DNA of 36,326 nt from an uncultured Ruminococcus sp. (lineage in GTDB: Bacteria; Bacillota_A; Clostridia; Oscillospirales; Acutalibacteraceae). This document shows positions 1-8,340 of this stretch, piece after piece. The stretch spans positions 1 to 36,326 of the forward strand of contig CADBXH010000024.1 of NCBI GenBank assembly GCA_902798605.1, in the 5' to 3' direction. A program made the translations under genes and the position numbers. Each line of letters begins with the position of its first letter. Positions within the stretch are counted from its first letter, which is position 1. Under the pieces are notes generated by a model, which was not told where the DNA came from, ran no database searches, and worked only from the letters and a program-made list of their open reading frames with translations.

Positions 1-1
1 C

Positions 2-307
2 GCTTTCGGCACGCCCTTTGACGGCGGCAGCGGTATCGCGCTGAATGAAAGCTATCCGCTAAAGGCGATAATCTTTGTCGAGCGGGGAGAGGAGAACTCG
101 GTTCGAATCCCCGAGAATAAGGAGATAATCCAAAAGCTTTACTTCCAGACCGCCCGGATGGTCAACCGCGAAACGGCAGAAAAAATGCTGACAAATATCG
201 AGCGGATATTATCACTGACAAAGTTCTATGTGCTCAGTTGCAATATGGATATTTCCGCGGCACACACAGCGTATAATTCTATAATAGAAAAAAGCGAGGG
301 AATTTAA
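2..307 (+). CDS. HPr-kinase/PEPCK-like protein, C-terminal part (5' cut by window edge)
   Basis: An open frame enters from the left edge and ends at TAA 305-307, giving 101 residues. The visible part begins AFGTPFDGGSG, continues with LKAIIFVERGEEN, and later has a helical stretch with QTARMVNRETAEKML. A GTPF/GTPW turn, then an LKAI-FLERGEEN strand, then a helical tail is the pattern I associate with HPr(Ser)-kinase-like or PEP-carboxykinase-like ATP-binding proteins of Firmicutes. The P-loop would lie upstream of the window and cannot be seen, so the substrate is unknown. The stop codon sits in the loop of a terminator hairpin shared with the convergent comEC. Family assignment is from remembered motif similarity and is moderate. 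Confidence 0.55.
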   Translation, partial: AFGTPFDGGSGIALNESYPLKAIIFVERGEENSVRIPENKEIIQKLYFQTARMVNRETAEKMLTNIERILSLTKFYVLSCNMDISAAHTAYNSIIEKSEGI

Positions 308-320
308 AATCCTCGCTTTT
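290..320. terminator. bidirectional terminator between convergent genes
   Basis: AAAAGCGAGG (290-299) pairs with CCTCGCTTTT (311-320) to make a 10-bp stem with an 11-nt loop. Read on the minus strand the stem is followed by a run of six T. It lies over the stop codons of both flanking genes, so it probably ends both transcripts. Confidence 0.8.
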
Positions 321-2529
321 ACTTTATTGTGTAGGTTTTGTTTTTCAAAACCGTTACGTTTTTGTTTTGCGACCTCAGCTCATCGAGCTTCTCGTTATAG
401 TATTCGTTGACAGATCCCGTAAAAATCAAATCATCGCTGTCTATCAGCTCACAATTCCTCGGAATACCATCAAGAATAACGTAGTCGGCGCACCTGTATT
501 CCTCAGGCAGGTTTTGGATATTTCCGCCTGACGGAACAAACAAAACGTTGTTTTCACCGCAATGAATGTACTGATATAGGACGTCATCCGTGCTGATGAT
601 TTTTACCGAGTCCTCGGTGTTCAGCTTGACTGTCTGTATGCTTTCGTCCTTAACAACATATGGTGTGACCGAAGATATCTGCTCAATATCCTCTGCGGAC
701 ATCGTGTTTGTTATCAGATTATTTATTTTATAATCGGTTGCCAAGTCGGGCAGAAGTGAATCGTAATTATTCGATTTTGGAATTATAATGTTGTCGATCA
801 CATCGTTTGAATCTGTAGCATCCTCACAAATAGTTTTATAAACTTTATTGTTCCCGCCTGCGCTGAGCAGAGAGATATTGTACCCCTTTTTCAGCTCGAT
901 ACAAACGCCTTTTCCCGACTGATAAACGGTCAGCCTGCTGCTTTTGTCGGCAGTCAAGAATGATACCGCGGTGAGTATGAACATCAGCGCGAAGGAGATA
1001 TTTATCGCGGAGATCACATAAGTCCGTTTAGCTTTAATTAAATAGCCGATTATCACCATCGTCGCGGTAACAGCCAGCCAAATGTATACAGCAGCGCTGT
1101 CCGCTTTAACAGAAACAAACGGCAGCTTGGCAAACGTACCGTTGATAAAAATCAATAATCGGCACAGCAAATTATCGGCATAGGCAATGATCTGCGCGAT
1201 AAAATCAAACACGATCGATAATCCCGGAATGCCGTGAAAAGCGTAGAAAACCGCGCAAAAAAGCGATAGAATGAGTACACCCGACGCAAGCGGTTCGGTA
1301 AAGAGCGCAACAATAACGACGATCGGACTGATCTTGCCAAATGCGATTATGCTGATTGGCAAAATCCATATTGCTGCCGCGATAGAAACCGAAATCAGGT
1401 TAAAGAAAAAATACAACGGCTTTTTTATGATCTTCTTTTTTATCTTTCCGGCGTTTGTTTTTTGAATGAAAAAATCGTTTATCTTATCAGCCCACAGAAT
1501 TATTCCCATCGTTGCGCTGAACGACATAAGCAGCCCGAGGTCGCCGACCGCGCACGGATTTATGATCGTTATCGCCAAGGCTGCAAAGCCGAGCGAATTA
1601 AGCGGGTCGCTGTTGCGCAAAAGGATCCTGCCGATTTGATAAATAATAACCGCGGTCGCCGCGCGGATAACGGAGTAATTAAAGCCTGTCAGCGCCGCAA
1701 AGCCGATAATAACGATGATCGAAGCCACGCAGAGCGGTATCCGCCGCTTTGTAAATCTGCCGATGATTTTGGTGACAAACGCGAGCGCGACCGACAGATG
1801 AAGTCCCGAGACTACGATCAAAAAAGATGTTCCGGTTTTTCTGAAGTTATCCAAAACATCGTCATCAAGCGCGTCTTTGTCGCCGAGCATTATCGCGCGG
1901 CTGAGCTCCGCGCTTTGTTTCGGCATCAGTTTTCCAAATGATCTTCCGATCTCTTTTCTCGCTGAGATCGCGAATTTATACAGCGACGGCTTGCTGTCGC
2001 CGGTTGGAGTGATGTTTTCCGGTGATTTTTCATACGCGCGCAAAAGTACCCTGTGCGCGATGCTTCGGTCGTTGTTTTCTGCGTATGCTTTTACGTTGAG
2101 CTTTACAAAGTTAAACTCTTTTATCTCGGTCTCATTATAGCCGGTGTATTTGATTTTTGTAAACACGGTCTTTGAGTCGATTGCGGTCGTCTGTATCAAA
2201 TACTCAACGGATGTATCTTTATACTTTATTTCCTCGCACACATAGCCCTCTACGCTTATTTCTTTATCAGAATAATTATTGATGATAGGGGCAATATAAT
2301 AATTCTGATAAAGAAATATACTCAACACCGCGAGCGCGACAGTCGCACCCGCCGTAACAAAGGTCTTGAATGAATAGCGGTCTCTTTTTACCCTTTTATA
2401 TATCCCGAGCGCAACAAGCGCGGCTGCGGATATCAGGACAAGAATAATCAAAACCTTTGATTTAAAATAGAAAACGGCTGTCAGGGTCGAAAGGTACAAA
2501 ATACCGATTAATCCAAACAGCCGTTTCAT
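319..2529 (-). CDS. comEC: ComEC/Rec2-family DNA uptake channel with degenerate C-terminal domain
   Basis: 736 residues. The N-terminus has two to three membrane helices followed by a DUF4131-type soluble region. The Competence domain starts near residue 200 and contains the hallmark VVSGLHLSVALA, followed by many hydrophobic helices to about residue 530. ComEC forms the inner-membrane channel for single-stranded DNA during transformation. The last 190 residues keep the outline of a metallo-beta-lactamase fold (LTVYQSGKGVCIELKKG in place of the usual DVGQGDS strand) but have no HxHxDH motif, so no metal-dependent nuclease activity is expected. An AGGAG box precedes the ATG. It lies 14 nt downstream of rex and is probably cotranscribed with it. 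Confident on family; actual competence is not shown by the sequence. Confidence 0.9.
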   Translation of the reverse strand: MKRLFGLIGILYLSTLTAVFYFKSKVLIILVLISAAALVALGIYKRVKRDRYSFKTFVTAGATVALAVLSIFLYQNYYIAPIINNYSDKEISVEGYVCEEIKYKDTSVEYLIQTTAIDSKTVFTKIKYTGYNETEIKEFNFVKLNVKAYAENNDRSIAHRVLLRAYEKSPENITPTGDSKPSLYKFAISARKEIGRSFGKLMPKQSAELSRAIMLGDKDALDDDVLDNFRKTGTSFLIVVSGLHLSVALAFVTKIIGRFTKRRIPLCVASIIVIIGFAALTGFNYSVIRAATAVIIYQIGRILLRNSDPLNSLGFAALAITIINPCAVGDLGLLMSFSATMGIILWADKINDFFIQKTNAGKIKKKIIKKPLYFFFNLISVSIAAAIWILPISIIAFGKISPIVVIVALFTEPLASGVLILSLFCAVFYAFHGIPGLSIVFDFIAQIIAYADNLLCRLLIFINGTFAKLPFVSVKADSAAVYIWLAVTATMVIIGYLIKAKRTYVISAINISFALMFILTAVSFLTADKSSRLTVYQSGKGVCIELKKGYNISLLSAGGNNKVYKTICEDATDSNDVIDNIIIPKSNNYDSLLPDLATDYKINNLITNTMSAEDIEQISSVTPYVVKDESIQTVKLNTEDSVKIISTDDVLYQYIHCGENNVLFVPSGGNIQNLPEEYRCADYVILDGIPRNCELIDSDDLIFTGSVNEYYNEKLDELRSQNKNVTVLKNKTYTIK

Positions 2530-2543
2530 TTTTTATCTCCTGT

Positions 2544-3176
2544 TTATGCGTTGCTAATCCGGTAGCACAGCGTCATCAAGCTGTCGTTCAGGTGAACGTT
2601 CTCAACTACCGTGTCGTTGTATCTTGAAGTAATATCATAGTGGCTGAAATTCCAGAAATTCTTAATTCCAAAGCCGTAGAGCTTGTCAAGGATATTCTCG
2701 ACATTCTCTTTTGGGATACAAAGGATAACGACTTCAACCTTGTTTTCGGAGCAAAAATCATCGAGCTCTGAATCGTCCTTGATCGTCAGCTCGCCGATCT
2801 TTGTTCCGACCTTATCCTTGTCATTGTCAAAGCACGCGATAAGCTCATATCCCAGCTTTTCAAAGTCGAGGTGCTTAACGATCGCCGCGCCAAAGCTTCC
2901 GGCTCCGATCAGGATAGTGTTGTACCTGTTGTTGAGCCCGAGGATTTTTTTGATTTCTTTCTTGAGCCCGTCAACACTGTAGCCGTAGCCCTGCTGGCCG
3001 AAGCCGCCAAAGCAGTTGAGGTCCTGCCTAATCTGCGAAGCGGTGGATCTCATAATTTTTGCTAATTTTGTAGAAGAGATACGCTCGACATTCTGATCGC
3101 TTAACTCGCACAAAAATCTGTAATATCTCGGAAGTCGTCTGATTACCGACATCGAGATACTGTCGTTTTTAGACAT
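2544..3176 (-). CDS. rex: Redox-sensing transcriptional repressor Rex
   Basis: 210 residues, the usual Rex length. The first 80 residues form a winged helix typical of Rex (IRRLPRYYRFL, then STKLAKIMRSTASQIRQDL and a GQQGYGY turn). A Rossmann fold follows with the nucleotide motif GAGSFGAA near residue 92 and an acidic residue at the end of strand 2 (ACFDND). The C-terminal helix (LMTLCYRIS) is the domain-swapped dimer helix. Rex binds DNA when NAD+ is high and lets go when NADH binds. It sits 18 nt after the icd stop with an AAGGAG site, so it reads as the third gene of the acn-icd-rex-comEC unit. A matching operator lies at the head of that unit (6345-6362), pointing to autoregulation. Confidence 0.95.
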   Translation of the reverse strand: MSKNDSISMSVIRRLPRYYRFLCELSDQNVERISSTKLAKIMRSTASQIRQDLNCFGGFGQQGYGYSVDGLKKEIKKILGLNNRYNTILIGAGSFGAAIVKHLDFEKLGYELIACFDNDKDKVGTKIGELTIKDDSELDDFCSENKVEVVILCIPKENVENILDKLYGFGIKNFWNFSHYDITSRYNDTVVENVHLNDSLMTLCYRISNA

Positions 3177-3194
3177 CTGTGAACGCGCTCCTTA

Positions 3195-4369
3195 TTAAAG
3201 AGAAGCTGCAAGGCGCTCGTTAACGGCGTCAAGGAACTCCTCGGTGTTGACCTTTTTCTTGTTCTCAAGCCTCAATGGTCTTGATAGTAGCGGCCTCAAG
3301 CTTGTCGGCAAAGCTCATAAGCTCGGGCAGATTGTCAAGCTCGCCGCGTTTTCTCAGCGCGCCTGTCCATGCAAAGAGGGTAGCAACGGAGTTGGTTGAA
3401 GTTTCCTCACCCTTGAGGTGCTTGTAGTAGTGGCGCTGAACTGTGCCGTGAGCAGCCTCAAATTCATAAGTGCCGTCGGGAGAAACAAGCACGCTTGTCA
3501 TCATAGCCAATGAGCCGAACGCGGTAGCGATCATATCGCTCATAACGTCGCCGTCGTAGTTCTTGCACGCCCACATATAACCGCCCTCGCTGCGGATAAC
3601 GCGCGCTACGGCGTCGTCGATGAGGGTGTAGAAGAATGTGATACCCGCCTCGTCAAACTTAGCCTTATACTCGTTTTCAAAGATCTCTGCAAAAATATCC
3701 TTAAAGCGGTGGTCGTAGATCTTGCTGATAGTGTCCTTGGTAGCAAACCAAACGTCGAGCTTCTGGTCGAGCGCGTAGTTAAAGCAGGCAGCTGCGCGCA
3801 AAGGAAGAAATACTCTTGTCAAGGTTGTGCATACCCTGGATGATTCCGTCGGAGGTAAAGTCAAAGATAGTTGATCTTTCCTCAGTTCCGTCGGGCTTTG
3901 TCACGCAAAGCTCAGCCTTGCTGCCCGCCTCAACGCGCATCTCTGTGTTCTTATAAACGTCGCCGTAAGCGTGACGCGCGATGCAGATCGGCTTTTTCCA
4001 AGTGGGGATAAAGGGAACTATGCCCTTAACAAGGATGGGGCTGCGGAATACGGTACCGTCAAGGATAGCCCTGATCGTTCCGTTCGGCGACTTCCACATT
4101 TGTTTAAGGTCATACTCGGTCATACGCGCCGCGTTTGGTGTGATAGTAGCGCACTTTACCGCAACGCCGTACTTCTTTGTTGCGTTCGCGGAATCAATAG
4201 TGATTTGATCGTCTGTCTCGTTTCTCTTTTTAAGTCCGAGGTCATAGTACTCGGTTTTGAGGTCGATGTAGGGAAGAAGGAGTTTGTCCTTGATCATCTT
4301 CCAGATGATCCTTGTCATCTCGTCGCCGTCCATCTCAACGATGGGCGTGATCATTTTAATTTTATCCAT
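3195..4369 (-). pseudogene. icd: NADP-type isocitrate dehydrogenase, disrupted by two lesions
   Basis: The reading starts at ATG 4369 and encodes the eukaryote-like (type II) isocitrate dehydrogenase: [13 protein letters not shown] and [19 protein letters not shown] bind isocitrate. It breaks after SISSFAR. Removing the four bases AGCT at 3790-3793 restores FARACFNYA, the expected continuation. The second frame then runs through [10 protein letters not shown] and [11 protein letters not shown] until TGA 3265-3267. There, the block normally reading GxMTKxLA after KTIE is absent, and the expected tail ([16 protein letters not shown]) continues in another frame to TAA 3195-3197. So there is a 4-nt insertion and a deletion of roughly 30-40 nt that also shifts the frame. 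The ATG overlaps the acn stop (TGATG), showing former translational coupling. Either a recent pseudogene or assembly errors. Confidence 0.8.
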
Positions 4370-6156
4370 CAGCTGTTCTCCTTTGTGTAGTCAAGCAGTC
4401 CGCCCGCGATGATGATCGCTCTTGTGCGGTCTGAAAGCTCGCAGTCTGCCTTGATTGTGTCGCCGGTTGTCTTGTTTACAACGGTAACGTCCGCGGCGTC
4501 TGTGATCTCCTGCTTGATATTGGGAAGCTCGATCATATCGCCGAGCTTGAATTTGTCGTAATCGGCGGCGTCCTTGAATGTAAGGGGAAGGATACCCGCG
4601 TTGATGAGGTTGCTCTTGTGGATCCTTGCGAAGCTCTTTACAAGCACAGCCTTTACACCGAGATACAGCGGAGCGAGAGCCGCGTGCTCACGCGATGAAC
4701 CCTGTCCGTAGTTTTCTCCGCCTACGATAATGCTCTTGCCGAGAGCCTTTGCGCGCTCGGGGAATTCCTTGTCGCAGACCGTGAAGCAGTGCTGTGAGAT
4801 TTTCGGGATATTTGAGCGCAGCGGAAGTATCTTCGCGCCTGCGGGCATAATGTGGTCGGTTGTAATGTTGTCGCCGACCTTGAGCGAGCAAGAAGCCTCG
4901 ATAGAATCGGTGAGCGGGTTGGTCTCGGGATATTCCTTGATGTTGGGACCTCTGAGGATCTCAACGTTGTCCATCTCCTCAACGGGAGCGGGGTCGATGA
5001 CCATATTGTCGTTGATGAGGAACTTCTCGGGAAGCTCGATCTCAGCAGCCTCGCCGAGGCATCTCGGGTCTGTAAACACGCCCTTTATAGCCGATACAGC
5101 GGCAGTCTCGGGAGATACAAGGTAGATCTGACCGTCGGCTGTGCCGCTTCTGCCCTCAAAGTTACGGTTGAAGGTTCTTAATGAGATGCCCTTGCTGTTG
5201 GGTGACTGACCCATACCGATGCAGGGACCGCAAGCGCTCTCCAGGATCCTCGCGCCTGCCGCGATGAGGTCGCCCAACGCGCCGTTGAGCGCGAGCATAT
5301 TGAATACCTGCTTGCTTCCGGGAGCGATCGCGAGCGATACGTTGTCCGCGACCTTTTTGCCCTTTAATATGTAAGCGACTCTCATAAGGTCAAGGTAGCT
5401 GGAGTTTGTGCACGAGCCGATACATACCTGATCGACCTGCTGACCCTCAAGCTCCTTGATGGTCTTGATATTGTCGGGTGAGTGGGGGCAAGCCGCCAGA
5501 GGCTCAAGCGTTGAAAGATCGATGTCGATCACTTCGTCATAAACAGCGTCAGCGTCTGCCGAAAGCTCTCTGTAGTCTTCCTCTCTGCCCTGAGCCTTGA
5601 GGAACTCCCTTGTTGTCTCGTCAGAGGGGAATACAGATGTGGTCGCGCCGAGCTCTGCGCCCATATTTGTGATAGTAGCTCTCTCGGGAACGGTCAGGGT
5701 CTTTACGCCCTCGCCGCCGTACTCAACGATCTTGCCTACGCCGCCCTTGACGCTCATAACCTCGAGTACCTTAAGGATGATGTCCTTAGCCGATACCCAC
5801 GGGCTGAGCTTGCCTGTAAGGTTGACCCTTACCATCTTGGGCATTGTGATGTAGTACGCGCCGCCGCCCATAGCAACAGCAACGTCAAGTCCGCCCGCGC
5901 CGATCGCCAGCATACCGATACCGCCGCCTGTGGGGGTATGGCTGTCAGAGCCGATCAAGGTCTTGCCGGGCTTGCCGAAGCGTTCAAGGTGAACCTGATG
6001 GCAGATACCGTTTCCGGGGCGTGAAAAATAAATACCGTGCTTTTTGCATACCGACTGAATAAATCTGTGGTCGTCGGCGTTCTCAAAGCCTGTCTGTAAT
6101 GTGTTGTGGTCGATGTAAGCCACGCTCTTTTCGGTTTTAACGCGCGGAATACCCAT
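4369..6156 (-). CDS. acn: Aconitate hydratase, main body, lacking its normal N-terminus
   Basis: 595 residues opening at an internal ATG ([18 protein letters not shown]). It converts citrate to isocitrate. The 4Fe-4S cluster cysteines are present (CIGSCTNSS and ACGPCIGMG), as are the substrate segments [10 protein letters not shown] near residue 70 and the C-terminal swivel domain with [18 protein letters not shown]. The first 40-odd residues of clostridial aconitases are encoded just upstream in another frame (6161-6280), so the normal protein is interrupted. No convincing ribosome binding site supports 6156 as a natural start. A truncated product, if made, would lack the first strand and helix of the fold. 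It is followed directly by icd with overlapping stop and start. Confidence 0.8.
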   Translation of the reverse strand: MGIPRVKTEKSVAYIDHNTLQTGFENADDHRFIQSVCKKHGIYFSRPGNGICHQVHLERFGKPGKTLIGSDSHTPTGGGIGMLAIGAGGLDVAVAMGGGAYYITMPKMVRVNLTGKLSPWVSAKDIILKVLEVMSVKGGVGKIVEYGGEGVKTLTVPERATITNMGAELGATTSVFPSDETTREFLKAQGREEDYRELSADADAVYDEVIDIDLSTLEPLAACPHSPDNIKTIKELEGQQVDQVCIGSCTNSSYLDLMRVAYILKGKKVADNVSLAIAPGSKQVFNMLALNGALGDLIAAGARILESACGPCIGMGQSPNSKGISLRTFNRNFEGRSGTADGQIYLVSPETAAVSAIKGVFTDPRCLGEAAEIELPEKFLINDNMVIDPAPVEEMDNVEILRGPNIKEYPETNPLTDSIEASCSLKVGDNITTDHIMPAGAKILPLRSNIPKISQHCFTVCDKEFPERAKALGKSIIVGGENYGQGSSREHAALAPLYLGVKAVLVKSFARIHKSNLINAGILPLTFKDAADYDKFKLGDMIELPNIKQEITDAADVTVVNKTTGDTIKADCELSDRTRAIIIAGGLLDYTKENS

Positions 6157-6160
6157 AGCC

Positions 6161-6280
6161 TCATATTCTAGCGTCCTGAGTAAGCGTCTGGTCGATTTTA
6201 AGACCGATGTCGCTGCCGACCGTCATTTCGCCGCTTACAAGATGCTCTTTGATTATCTTTTGTGCGATAGTGTAGCCCAT
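6161..6280 (-). pseudogene. acn: 5' fragment of acn cut off by a frameshift
   Basis: 39 codons from ATG 6278-6280, with a good GGAGG site 8-9 nt upstream, encode MGYTIAQKIIKEHLVSGEMT and continue to QTLTQDA, the normal aconitase start. The frame then hits TGA at 6161-6163. The usual continuation TGTMAYLEFEAMGIPR is missing its TGTMAYL part, and EYEAMGIPR resumes in a shifted frame. The simplest reading is a deletion of about 20 nt at the GCTA/GAAT junction near 6169-6172. Confidence 0.75.
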
Positions 6281-6344
6281 ATATAATTACCTCCGTAAAT
6301 TTTTTAACCGTTCGCCGTGCAAACATAAATGGCAAAAGGCAACT

Positions 6345-6362
6345 GTGTTAATTATATAACAA
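6345..6362 (-). promoter_or_regulatory. Rex operator over the acn operon -10 box
   Basis: On the minus strand the 18-mer TTGTTATATAATTAACAC matches the Rex consensus TTGTTAA-N4-TTAACAA at all but two of the specified bases. It contains the TATAAT -10 box of the operon promoter, a classic repressor position. rex is the third gene downstream. Motif from established knowledge; binding is inferred. Confidence 0.75.
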
Positions 6363-6379
6363 TCCTTGGTTGTTGTAAA
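6351..6379 (-). promoter_or_regulatory. sigma-A promoter of acn-icd-rex-comEC
   Basis: On the minus strand -35 TTTACA (6374-6379), a 17-bp spacer and -10 TATAAT (6351-6356). The start would fall about 60-70 nt upstream of the acn ATG at 6280. It is divergent from the typA promoter; the 296 nt between the two genes are AT-rich and hold only these two promoters and the Rex site. Confidence 0.7.
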
Positions 6380-6506
6380 GCGTATTTTAGCACTAAAAGC
6401 ATATAATATTGAATTTTTAGCGGTTTTTTTGCGGTTTTTAAAAGGTAATTAGGAAAAAGTTTCAAAAAATTTGATTATTGCGCGAAAAGGTGATGAAAAA
6501 TATTGA

Positions 6507-6535
6507 TTGAAATCTATGCTGTTGAGTGATATAAT
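6507..6535 (+). promoter_or_regulatory. sigma-A promoter of typA
   Basis: TTGAAA (6507-6512), 17-bp spacer, TATAAT (6530-6535), about 40 nt before the chosen typA start. Confidence 0.75.
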
Positions 6536-6576
6536 TAGAATGTATAATTATGATTAATTTGTATTGGAGTAATTTT

Positions 6577-8340
6577 ATGGACGTAAGAGAAGATTTAAGA
6601 AATATCGCTATCATCGCGCACGTTGACCACGGCAAAACAACGCTGGTGGATCAGCTTTTGAAGGATTTGGAGCGAGAGAGAGGAATCACTATCCTCTCAA
6701 AGCCCACCGCCGTGCTCTACAACGGGATCAAGATAAATATCGTGGACACCCCCGGTCACGCCGATTTCGGCGGAGAGGTAGAGCGTATCCTTCAAATGGT
6801 GGACGGCGTAGTTTTGCTCGTCGACGCGTTCGAGGGCTGTATGCCCCAGACCCGCTTTGTGCTCAAAAAGGCGCTCGGCTTGGGCAAAAAGCCGCTTGTT
6901 GTGCTCAACAAGATCGACCGCCCCGGCGCGCGCCCCGAGGAAGTAGTGGACGAGGTTCTTGACCTCTTTATCGAGCTCGGAGCTGACGAGGATCAGCTCG
7001 AGTTCCCGGTCATCTACGCATCGGCACGCGACGGCTTCGCGAGCGAGGATTACAACGAACCCGGTACGGATATGAAGCCGCTATTTGACGCGATTGTCCG
7101 CGAGATACCCGCTCCGCAGGGCGAGCTTGACGGCGGACTCCAGATACTTATCTCAAATATCGACGCTGATAACTTTGTCGGCAGGATCGGCGTGGGCAGG
7201 GTCGAGCGCGGTCAGGTCAAAAACGGCCAGTCCGTGACCCTTTGCCATACCGACGGTACAACAAAGCAGGTCAAGATCGGCAAGCTCTATCAGTTTGAGG
7301 GGCTTAAAAGGATCGAGTGCGACGAGGCGAGATTAGGCGACCTCGTCTGCATCAGCGGCATCCAGGATATAAATATCGGCGAGACGCTCTGCTCTAACGA
7401 TTGCGTAGAGCCGCTTCCGTTCGTAAAGATAGACGAGCCCACCGTTACGATGAACTTTATCGTAAACAATTCGCCGTTCGCCGGACGCGAGGGCAAATAT
7501 GTCACCTCGAGAAACATCCGCGACAGGCTTTTTAAAGAGATAGAAACAAACATCGCGCTCAGGGTTGAGGAGACCGACAGCGCCGATACATTCAAGGTAT
7601 CGGGCAGAGGCGAGCTCCACCTTTCCATATTAATAGAAACTATGCGCAGGCAGAATTTTGAGTTCCAGGTCTCGCGCCCCGAGGTAATCAAAAAGACTAT
7701 CGACGGTAAAGTCCACGAGCCTATGGAGTACCTCATCGTTGAAGTCCCCGACAACTACGTCGGCGCGGTAATGGAAAAGCTCGGCTCGCGCAAGGGAGAG
7801 CTCATTAATATGGGCACGCGCGACGGCGGCGTGACCCATATCGAGTTCAGGATCCCTGCGCGCGGACTTATGGGCTACCGTCCCGAGTTCCTCACCGACA
7901 CAAACGGCAATGGAATTATGAACCATGTCTTTGACGGCTACGAGCCGTGGAAGGGCGAGATAGTGACCCGCCACCAAGGCTCGCTTATCGCGTTTGAAAC
8001 AGGCGAGACCGTTACCTACGGCTTATACGCTGCGCAGGAGCGCGGAAGGCTCTTTGTCGGCGCGGGCGTTCCCGTGTATGAGGGAATGATCGTCGGCGCA
8101 AGCCCCAAGGCGGAGGACATCACCGTAAACGTATGCAAAAAGAAGCATATCACAAACACAAGAGCTTCGGGTTCGGACGACGCGCTAAAGCTCACACCGC
8201 CCACTATAATGTCGCTCGAGCAGTGCCTCGAGTTCATCGCGGACGACGAGCTTGTTGAGGTCACTCCCGAAAATATCAGAATGAGAAAGCGTATACTGTC
8301 TAAGGAACAGCGTATGAAGCAGGCATTTCGCAAAAAATGA
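6577..8340 (+). CDS. typA: Translational GTPase TypA/BipA with shortened Switch I region
   Basis: 587 residues from ATG 6577, chosen because GGAG lies 7 nt upstream and the product then begins like other TypA proteins; an in-frame ATG at 6550 has no such site. GTPase motifs: AHVDHGKTT (residues 14-22), DTPGHADFGGE, NKIDRPGARPEE. EF-G-like domains follow, and the TypA-specific C-terminal domain ends with EVTPENIRMRKRIL. TypA binds the 70S ribosome and acts in ribosome assembly and stress adaptation. The odd point is at residue 29: LVDQLLK is joined directly to DLERERGIT. Other TypA proteins have about 20 more residues here (a stretch ending in MDSN), directly before Switch I. Reading frame is kept. 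The total length is correspondingly below the usual 605-615. It overlaps the next gene by 4 nt. Confidence 0.92.
   Translation: MDVREDLRNIAIIAHVDHGKTTLVDQLLKDLERERGITILSKPTAVLYNGIKINIVDTPGHADFGGEVERILQMVDGVVLLVDAFEGCMPQTRFVLKKALGLGKKPLVVLNKIDRPGARPEEVVDEVLDLFIELGADEDQLEFPVIYASARDGFASEDYNEPGTDMKPLFDAIVREIPAPQGELDGGLQILISNIDADNFVGRIGVGRVERGQVKNGQSVTLCHTDGTTKQVKIGKLYQFEGLKRIECDEARLGDLVCISGIQDINIGETLCSNDCVEPLPFVKIDEPTVTMNFIVNNSPFAGREGKYVTSRNIRDRLFKEIETNIALRVEETDSADTFKVSGRGELHLSILIETMRRQNFEFQVSRPEVIKKTIDGKVHEPMEYLIVEVPDNYVGAVMEKLGSRKGELINMGTRDGGVTHIEFRIPARGLMGYRPEFLTDTNGNGIMNHVFDGYEPWKGEIVTRHQGSLIAFETGETVTYGLYAAQERGRLFVGAGVPVYEGMIVGASPKAEDITVNVCKKKHITNTRASGSDDALKLTPPTIMSLEQCLEFIADDELVEVTPENIRMRKRILSKEQRMKQAFRKK

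Noticed and set aside
3779..3864. Programmed ribosomal frameshift in icd
   Set aside because: No slippery heptamer is present, a 4-nt insertion explains the break, and a second lesion follows downstream.
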